From Leucobacter sp. UBA1945 (GTDB lineage Bacteria; Actinomycetota; Actinomycetes; Actinomycetales; Microbacteriaceae), in assembly GCA_002336855.1 (NCBI GenBank), contig DDEV01000111.1, positions 1 to 5,864 on the forward strand: a DNA stretch of 5,864 nucleotides. Direction: 5' to 3'. The position numbers and the translations under genes were made by a program. Positions 1 to 4,508 of this stretch are shown here, piece after piece; position 1 is the stretch's first letter, and every line of letters starts with the position of its first letter. Under the pieces are notes generated by a model that saw nothing but the letters and a program-made list of their open reading frames with translations, searched no databases and had not been told where the DNA came from.

Positions 1-297
1 GAGCGCCTCACCCAGTGCTGCGTGCACGTCGCCACCGTGAACGAGACACCCGCAGCAGATGGCAGCGCCGTGCATCAGTGCGCACCGTTCTGCGCGGTGC
101 AGGCGTGGGCGCCTCTGTCGAAGCGTCGAATCTCGACGGCGACCGGATCGCCGGCCCTCGCGGGTGTGAGCGACGAGCGGGCACCGGCGTTTGCGCCCGG
201 CACTGACGGAGCAACCGCGAGCGCTGCAGCACCAGCGCAGTCGCCCGCATTCACGCCCGACTCTTCTCGCCTGATCCCTGTGAAGTCACGCCGGTAG
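1..297 (+). CDS. 3' end of an unrecognised gene (partial at left edge)
   Basis: The reading frame is open from the first base of the window to a TAG at 295-297, giving at least 98 residues. I do not recognise the product. In this frame the third codon positions are clearly richer in G+C than the first, and the second positions are lowest, which is the pattern expected of a real coding frame in a high-GC genome and favours this frame over the opposite-strand alternative. The visible part has a small cysteine group near its start (CC, then C-A-P-F-C about 20 residues later). An Ala/Pro/Thr-rich, probably disordered tail follows, ending in basic residues (PVKSRR). No membrane helix is evident. 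The next gene starts 14 bases downstream with its own strong ribosome binding site, so the two are probably co-transcribed. The true start lies to the left of the window. A non-coding explanation is not excluded. Confidence 0.5.
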   Translation, partial: ERLTQCCVHVATVNETPAADGSAVHQCAPFCAVQAWAPLSKRRISTATGSPALAGVSDERAPAFAPGTDGATASAAAPAQSPAFTPDSSRLIPVKSRR

Positions 298-299
298 GC

Positions 300-306
300 A
301 AGGAGA
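300..306 (+). promoter_or_regulatory. Ribosome binding site for the 312-650 gene
   Basis: AAGGAGA lies five bases before the ATG at 312 and matches the Shine-Dalgarno core well. It fixes the start of the small membrane protein. It sits immediately after the TAG of the preceding frame. Confidence 0.75.
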
Positions 307-311
307 CGCCC

Positions 312-650
312 ATGCACCAAGATCGCGCAGCGCACCTGACGCCGAACACTCCCCTGCTCGCGCAGCGAGATGAGAGTGTGCCAGACGCGCCCGGCTTCGA
401 CCCGCTGCGGTTGTGCGTCAACACGACCGTCGCTCTGATCGCGTGCCTGCTCGGGCCGATCGCCTTGCTCGGCTTCGCGCTCATTGCGATCGCCGGCTAC
501 GCCCGCGCGCGCCGGGCCGGGCTGATGCGTTCGAAGTGCAAGCTCGGCGATACGCGGGTGGCGCTGGCTTATCTCTCGGTGGTTGCTGTGCTTGCCACCA
601 TTGCGATCCCTTTCTGGGTCATGCTGTGGGCACGAGTGATCGGCGGCTGA
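312..650 (+). CDS. Small two-helix membrane protein, function unknown
   Basis: This is a 112-residue protein with an ATG start supported by a good ribosome binding site. The first 30 or so residues are polar and probably cytoplasmic. Two hydrophobic segments follow, at about residues 35-62 and 83-108, linked by a short basic loop containing RARRAG and RSKCK. The positive-inside rule places that loop in the cytoplasm, giving a hairpin topology with both ends outside or only partly inserted. I see no catalytic motif and no family I can name with confidence; the general layout is like many actinobacterial small membrane proteins such as the DUF4190 type, but that is only a resemblance. The next gene is in the same reading frame, separated by the TGA stop and a single ACC codon, so tight translational coupling to the Lgt-like gene is likely. 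A role together with that protein is inference from position only. Confidence 0.75.
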   Translation: MHQDRAAHLTPNTPLLAQRDESVPDAPGFDPLRLCVNTTVALIACLLGPIALLGFALIAIAGYARARRAGLMRSKCKLGDTRVALAYLSVVAVLATIAIPFWVMLWARVIGG

Positions 651-653
651 ACC

Positions 654-1460
654 TTGTTTCCGCATCTGAACGACCTGATCGGTTTCGGCCCACCGGTCGA
701 CACGCACAGCGTGTTCGTTGCGATCGGGCTCGCGGTAGGCGGGCTCGTGTTCTGGTTCGAGTCGCGCCGCCGTGGCGTGAGCGACCCCCGAGTGCCGTAC
801 CTCGTGCTCGGTGCACTCGTCGGCGCAGGTATCTTCGCGCGGCTCGGCACGTGGGTGCAGCACCTCGATCCCACGCAGAACCTGAATTTCACCGAGCAGC
901 TGCTGCGCGGCAACGCCTCGATTCTGAGCGCGCTCGTCGGGGCATGGCTCGGCGTGCACGTGACGAAGCGCATAGTGGGCTACAAGGATCGCACCGGCGA
1001 TCTCTTCGCACCTGCCGTGGCGGTGGCGCTCGCCATCGGCAGGTTCGGCTGCTTTCTGACGGAGAAGCCAGGCACACCCACGCAGGGCGGTTGGGGCATT
1101 GTGCTCGACGAGGCGGCCGCGGCGAGACTGGGGTCACCCGCAGGAGTCGGCCTGCACCCGAGCTTCATCTACGAGATCGTCTTTCACACCGTCGCGTTTC
1201 TGCTGCTCTGGTTTTGGCTGCGGCACCTCGGGCTCGGCTCGGGCGAGACGCTTACCCTCTACATCGGCGCCTACGCGGTTTTTCGCTTTCTCGTCGAGTT
1301 CGTTCGGGGCAACGAAACGGCATGGCTCGGCATGACCCGCCCACAACTGTTTCTGCTCGTCACTATTCCGATTTTTGCAGCGAGGATCATCTGGCTGGCC
1401 AGACAGGGTAGGCTCAGCCCCAATGGATCAAGGAGGAGCCATGAGCAGCAACCCGCCTGA
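654..1460 (+). CDS. Divergent prolipoprotein diacylglyceryl transferase (Lgt) family protein
   Basis: This is a 268-residue polytopic membrane protein. Canonical Lgt moves diacylglycerol from phosphatidylglycerol to the lipobox cysteine of preprolipoproteins in the cytoplasmic membrane. The family features run in order: an MFP start, the stretch SVFVAIGLAVGG near residues 19-30, the signature-like RFGCFLTEKPGTPT at 130-143, HPSFIYE at 168-174, and Y207-AVF-R211-FLV-E215-FV-R218. The last block aligns well with the essential E. coli Tyr235/Arg239/Glu243 region, and R130 aligns with Arg143. Two key positions differ: Asn146 is replaced by C133, and no histidine stands where His103 would be (segment ILSALVGAWLG, 90-100). 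Such proteins form a divergent branch of the LGT family, so lipoprotein modification is possible but not assured. The start is a TTG, chosen because MFP is the normal family N-terminus; the ribosome binding site (GGCGG at 642-646) is weak and translation probably depends on the upstream gene. Housekeeping lgt usually lies near trp genes, so this is likely an extra paralogue. Confidence 0.85.
   Translation: MFPHLNDLIGFGPPVDTHSVFVAIGLAVGGLVFWFESRRRGVSDPRVPYLVLGALVGAGIFARLGTWVQHLDPTQNLNFTEQLLRGNASILSALVGAWLGVHVTKRIVGYKDRTGDLFAPAVAVALAIGRFGCFLTEKPGTPTQGGWGIVLDEAAAARLGSPAGVGLHPSFIYEIVFHTVAFLLLWFWLRHLGLGSGETLTLYIGAYAVFRFLVEFVRGNETAWLGMTRPQLFLLVTIPIFAARIIWLARQGRLSPNGSRRSHEQQPA
1430..1436 (+). promoter_or_regulatory. 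Ribosome binding site deciding the 1441 start
   Basis: AAGGAGG, an essentially perfect Shine-Dalgarno core, ends four bases before the ATG at 1441. It lies inside the 3' end of the Lgt-like gene. It rules out the longer in-frame starts upstream, including the ATG at 1423, which would lie within or before the site. Confidence 0.85.
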
Positions 1461-1935
1461 GATGCCCGAGGCGCCTGAGCCGGGCGAGCCTCAACAGCAG
1501 CTTCCTCCGGTGCCCGCGGAACTGCCGCCAATGCCGCCGGAGCTGCCGCCAATACCGCCGCAGCAGTCGTATCAGCCTTACCAGCAGTACCAGCCAGCGC
1601 AGCAGCAGTACCCGCCGGTTCCGCAGCCGCAGTACCCGCCCGGCTGGCAGCCGCCACCGCCCGCCGGAGGCAAGATCTGGCTCGGCATTCTGCTCGGAGC
1701 CGGCGTGCCGATCCTTTTCGCCGTTCTGAGTTTCGCGTTGAGCGGCACCGACGCGTACCAGCTCGCCAGCCTACTGCTCATGCTGCCGTTCTGGATCATG
1801 CTGGTGATCGCGATCGTGCTGACAATCTTGCGCGGCACGAGACGCACTGGCATCGGGATGTGGATCGGCCTCGCGGCTATCCCCATTATCGGTTTCGGAG
1901 CATGCGTCGTCGCGATCTTCGGCTCCAGTTTCTGA
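1441..1935 (+). CDS. Pro/Gln-rich membrane protein with about three helices, function unknown
   Basis: The start was placed at the ATG following a perfect ribosome binding site, giving 164 residues. Residues 1-75 form a low-complexity cytoplasmic tail rich in Pro, Gln, Glu and Tyr: first ELPPMPP and ELPPIPP repeats, then a stretch built on YQPYQQYQP and QYPP units, ending in PPPPAGGK. Three hydrophobic segments follow at about 78-100, 107-130 and 137-160, with a basic RGTRRTG loop between the second and third. This architecture, a Pro/Gln/Tyr-rich head followed by a compact membrane block, is very common among actinobacterial membrane proteins of unknown role; the head may bind partners, but no enzyme motif is present. 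The gene overlaps the end of the Lgt-like gene by 20 bases, so the two are translated from one mRNA. The function is unknown. Confidence 0.85.
   Translation: MSSNPPEMPEAPEPGEPQQQLPPVPAELPPMPPELPPIPPQQSYQPYQQYQPAQQQYPPVPQPQYPPGWQPPPPAGGKIWLGILLGAGVPILFAVLSFALSGTDAYQLASLLLMLPFWIMLVIAIVLTILRGTRRTGIGMWIGLAAIPIIGFGACVVAIFGSSF
1519..1560 (+). repeat. 21-base tandem repeat coding ELPPxPP twice
   Basis: Two adjacent 21-base units (1519-1539 and 1540-1560) differ at only two bases, both third codon positions (GAA/GAG and ATG/ATA), and encode ELPPMPP and ELPPIPP. A partial unit, LPPVPA, precedes them. This looks like in-frame expansion of the Pro-rich tail. Confidence 0.8.
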
Positions 1936-2011
1936 GTGCCTCACGGTTGCCGTTACGCTTGACGCGAGGCGTCCCCCGGCGTCTTGAAGAAGATTCGAAA
2001 GTAACGCACTA
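1936..2011 (+). other. 76-base gap with a small inverted repeat (1961-1973)
   Basis: This spacer separates the Pro/Gln-rich membrane gene from the lipoprotein gene. It holds a perfect 5-base inverted repeat, GACGC and GCGTC around a GAG centre, at 1961-1973, with a further GGCGTC copy just downstream (1978-1983). The stem could be a small RNA hairpin or a half-site pair for a regulator. No T-run follows, so it is not a convincing terminator. A TTGACG hexamer at 1959-1964 resembles a -35 box, but I could not find a good -10 at the right distance. Near the lipoprotein start, GAAAG at 1997-2001 is the best, and weak, ribosome binding site. An internal promoter is possible but not shown. Confidence 0.3.
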
Positions 2012-2701
2012 ATGAGAGCACTGAAAGCAGCGGCCGCGGCCGCAATCCTCCCCGCCCTTTTGCTCACCGGATGCAGCCAGGCTGCTCCCGCTGCTCCTGA
2101 GAAGCCGAAGGCGCAAACCGAAGCACCTGCTCCCGAAACAAAGCCTGCCGCCACTGGCAACCGCCCCGCTTGGGCGGTCAACCCGCTCGACCTCGGCGAC
2201 AAGGTCGGCGAGACTCAGGGTGAGTCGTGGGGCGTGCAGGTGTTCCGCGTTGGCAACGCCACCACCTCGACCGACGGTCTCTGGGCCATGCCAGACACCC
2301 AAGAGCCGGTCATGCCAACCGGCACAGAGATGACTGTCTACAACGTGGTATTCACCAACACCTCGTCGAGCGACATCTTGATCGAAGAGGGCGCTTCGGT
2401 GAGCCTCATTCACCAGGGCGTTGAAGACTACAAGATGACGCTCTCGAGCCATGATCCCGAGATGTTCGAACCGTTCGGCCTGACCGATCGCATCTACGAC
2501 ATCGCGAAGCTCGACGAGATCCCGAAGTACGGCGATGAGCGCGGCTTCGTGGTCAAGCCCGGTGAGTCGTTCGCCGTCGCCTCGAACACCTGGGCTGTGC
2601 CCGGCGATATCGAGGTCGAGGCCTACGTCAGCGTGATGGACGAGAACGGCAAGCGCCTCGTCGACAAGAGCGAGATCGTCACACAAACCGTCAAGCAGTA
2701 G
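2012..2701 (+). CDS. Secreted lipoprotein with a DUF4352-like domain
   Basis: This is a 229-residue protein. The N-terminus is a lipoprotein signal: basic MRALK, an Ala/Leu-rich core, and the lipobox LLTG-C with the modified cysteine at residue 21. A Pro/Ala/Glu/Lys-rich linker (about 22-52) then extends the protein from the membrane into the cell-wall space. The rest (about 53-229) looks beta-rich, with alternating strands such as EMTVYNVVFTNTSSSDI (106-122) followed by GFVVKPGESFAVASNTW (178-194). That pattern, a statement of a conserved variable with a neighbouring N-T-S segment and a later K-P-G-E turn, recalls the DUF4352/immunoglobulin-like lipoproteins of Gram-positive bacteria; I call that family resemblance only. 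No catalytic residues are evident. It lies downstream of the Lgt-like gene on the same strand and is followed directly by a strong terminator, so it is the last gene of the apparent unit and a candidate substrate or client of the membrane proteins upstream. Confidence 0.85.
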   Translation: MRALKAAAAAAILPALLLTGCSQAAPAAPEKPKAQTEAPAPETKPAATGNRPAWAVNPLDLGDKVGETQGESWGVQVFRVGNATTSTDGLWAMPDTQEPVMPTGTEMTVYNVVFTNTSSSDILIEEGASVSLIHQGVEDYKMTLSSHDPEMFEPFGLTDRIYDIAKLDEIPKYGDERGFVVKPGESFAVASNTWAVPGDIEVEAYVSVMDENGKRLVDKSEIVTQTVKQ

Positions 2702-2708
2702 TTATACG

Positions 2709-2747
2709 ATTGCGGGGCGGCGGGGTTACACCCTGCCGCCCCGCAAT
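2709..2747. terminator. Strong hairpin terminator between convergent genes
   Basis: The arms 2709-2725 and 2731-2747 pair over 17 positions with only one G-U wobble, around the five-base loop TTACA. On the plus strand the stem is followed by TTTCTGTGT, a short U-rich tail, seven bases after the lipoprotein stop. Read on the minus strand it lies 16 bases after the amidase stop, with a poorer tail (CGTATAAC). It probably ends the plus-strand unit and may also serve the amidase gene. Confidence 0.85.
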
Positions 2748-2763
2748 TTCTGTGTCTGCGACC

Positions 2764-4455
2764 CTACTCGGCGATCACCGGCGGGCGTCGCAACGAGCCG
2801 CCCTCGCCCGACTCGAACGCGGTGGCGTAGCCCAGCAGCGCGGCGTCGTCGTAGCCGCGGCCGGCAAAGGTCAGGCCGACCGGCATGCCGATGTCGCGCA
2901 TCACGCCCATCGCGACGGTTACGCTCGGAATGCCGAGGTGGCGCAGCGCGTAGTTGCCGTTCGAGAAGAATACGCCGTTCGACCACGCGTGATCGGCCGC
3001 GGCAAGGTCACGCTCGGCGTTCTCGGCGCCCACGTCTCCGTTTGCGGGAAATACGACTGCGTCGAAACCCTCTGCTTCGAGCCAAGACTCGAAGAGCTGC
3101 TCACGCAGCCTGACGAGCGCGGTGAGCCCCGCGGCGAAGTCGTCGCGCTGGCGGGGGTCAGGAATGCCCTGCTGTGCGTACGCCACTGTGGAGCGGTAGC
3201 GATTGGCGTAGTCCTCTACCTCTTCGTAGCGATCTGGCAGCGTGCCCGGAGGGGTCGGGAAAATCTGATCGGGATCGACCTCGCCGAGCGAACCGTACAC
3301 CGGCACTTCGAGATCCTCGTCGCGGCCCTCATAATTGGCACGCAAGAAATCGTCCCAGCCGTATGCCAAGAAATCGGTGAACTCGGTGTCCATCCAGCCC
3401 TCGGGCAGCACACCGAGCGCGCCCACGTTCTCTTGGCCCGGTCGGTCGCCCTCGTACTGCTCGATGAGAGGAAAGTCGGTCACGACCACCTCGGCTCCGA
3501 GCGCCTCGAGGCGTTGCTTCGCAGCCTGCCACAGCTCAAGAATCGACGCGCGAACCGCAATCGGAAACGCGGGATCTTCACCGAGGTACATCTTCGGCAC
3601 TGCAAAGCGCTTGCCCTTCAGCGATGCCGAGTCGGCGAGCTGCAGATACGACGCCGGTCGGTGCTCGCTCGGCTTCGGCAGTGCGACGACACTCTGGTTG
3701 CGCCAGAAGTCGCCGCGGGTGATCGGATCGTCTTGCACGAGCACGTCGAGCAGACGCAGCATGTCGGGCATCGAGCGAGTGTGGGGCACCACGACGTCGC
3801 GTGCCGGAAACAGCGGCCAGTTGCCGCGGATGCTGAGCACGCCCCAGCTCGGAGTGTAGGCGCAGAGGCCGTTGTTCGAGGCGGGGCTGCGACCGCTTGA
3901 CACGGTCTCTTCGCCCATGCCGAAGACCCCCATGCTTGTCGCGGTGGCGACACCCGAACCGTTCGACGAACCTGAAGCGTAGGCCGCGGCGAGGTAGTTC
4001 GGGTTGTAGGGGCTCTCTGCGCGACCGTAGACGCCGCGCTGCATGCCGCCGTCTGCCATGGGAGGCATATTGGTTTTGCCGATGATCACGGCGCCGGCCT
4101 CGCGCAGCTTCTCGACCGAGAACGCGTCCCACTGCGCGACGAGCCCCGCGAACGCGGGCGACCCCGAGGCGACGGTGAGCCCCTTCACCATGTACGAGTC
4201 TTTCACCGTGAAGGGAATGCCCTCGAGCGCCCCGGCCTCGCCGCGCGCGCGGCGCTCGTCACTCGCGCGCGCCTCGTCGAGTGCGTGCGGGTTGAGCACT
4301 GGAATCGCGTTGAGCTTCGGACCGTCGCGGTCGATCCTCGCCGCACGATCGAGGCACCACCGCACCAACTCGACCGAGGTGACCCGGCCGTCATCGAGTG
4401 CCTGAAGTGTCTGCTCAATGCTTGCCTCTACGGGATTGAACGCTTCGATGCTCAT
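2764..4455 (-). CDS. Amidase, amidase-signature family
   Basis: The 563-residue protein carries the Ser-cisSer-Lys triad of amidase-signature enzymes, which hydrolyse carboxamide bonds. Lys85 lies in GIPFTVKDSY. The cis-serine Ser163 lies in SGSSNGSGVATA. The nucleophile Ser187 lies in GEETVSSGRSPASNNG, exactly 24 residues after Ser163, as in fatty acid amide hydrolase (Ser217/Ser241). The usual Gly-Gly of the oxyanion loop is replaced by Val-Ser (TVSSGR in place of xGGSxR), a variation I associate with a subgroup of actinobacterial and fungal amidases. Length is within the upper family range; there is no GatB-like neighbour, so it is not GatA. No signal peptide is visible, so it is probably cytoplasmic. 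The ATG fits the family N-terminus, but the ribosome binding site is poor (only a GGTG close to the start). Substrate is unknown. It lies 53 bases after the cytochrome gene on the same strand. Confidence 0.93.
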   Translation of the reverse strand: MSIEAFNPVEASIEQTLQALDDGRVTSVELVRWCLDRAARIDRDGPKLNAIPVLNPHALDEARASDERRARGEAGALEGIPFTVKDSYMVKGLTVASGSPAFAGLVAQWDAFSVEKLREAGAVIIGKTNMPPMADGGMQRGVYGRAESPYNPNYLAAAYASGSSNGSGVATATSMGVFGMGEETVSSGRSPASNNGLCAYTPSWGVLSIRGNWPLFPARDVVVPHTRSMPDMLRLLDVLVQDDPITRGDFWRNQSVVALPKPSEHRPASYLQLADSASLKGKRFAVPKMYLGEDPAFPIAVRASILELWQAAKQRLEALGAEVVVTDFPLIEQYEGDRPGQENVGALGVLPEGWMDTEFTDFLAYGWDDFLRANYEGRDEDLEVPVYGSLGEVDPDQIFPTPPGTLPDRYEEVEDYANRYRSTVAYAQQGIPDPRQRDDFAAGLTALVRLREQLFESWLEAEGFDAVVFPANGDVGAENAERDLAAADHAWSNGVFFSNGNYALRHLGIPSVTVAMGVMRDIGMPVGLTFAGRGYDDAALLGYATAFESGEGGSLRRPPVIAE

Positions 4456-4508
4456 GGCACCAAGCCTAGCGCCGCCAAGGCCCTGCTACGACCTGTCGCA
4501 GCCTCCGG
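4456..4508 (-). other. Short spacer with a weak hairpin (4485-4502)
   Basis: The 53 bases between the cytochrome stop and the amidase start contain a 7-base imperfect stem (4485-4491 with 4496-4502, one G-U pair) around a four-base loop. No U-run follows it on the minus strand, so it is at most a weak or factor-dependent terminator. I see no convincing promoter or strong ribosome binding site for the amidase here. Confidence 0.25.

Noticed and set aside
75..959. Long minus-strand open frame (294 residues) opposite the first three plus-strand genes
   Set aside because: It is an antisense shadow: the plus strand has strong ribosome binding sites, recognisable membrane helices and Lgt motifs, while the minus frame gives charged low-information sequence without any family motif. 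Long antisense frames are common at this GC content.
1375..1440. Longer upstream start (TTG at 1375) for the Pro/Gln-rich membrane protein
   Set aside because: It would lie well inside the Lgt-like gene with no ribosome binding site, while a perfect site lies just before the ATG at 1441.
1959..1964. TTGACG as a promoter -35 box for the lipoprotein gene
   Set aside because: No convincing TATAAT-like hexamer occurs about 17 bases downstream, so a promoter cannot be called from sequence.
2030..2043. 14-base perfect palindrome GCGGCCGCGGCCGC
   Set aside because: It lies in the Ala-repeat of the lipoprotein signal peptide and is explained by GC-rich alanine codons rather than a protein-binding site.
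2009..2686. Minus-strand open frame (225 residues) opposite the lipoprotein gene
   Set aside because: The plus strand encodes a clear lipobox signal peptide and a terminator follows its stop; the minus frame has no such support.
2710..3900. Plus-strand open frame (396 residues) inside the amidase region
   Set aside because: It is antisense to the amidase catalytic domain, starts within the terminator hairpin and has Arg/Val/Ala-rich sequence without domains.
4485..4502. Hairpin after the cytochrome stop as an intrinsic terminator
   Set aside because: The stem is short and no U-run follows it on the minus strand; it is kept only as a weak note in the spacer entry.
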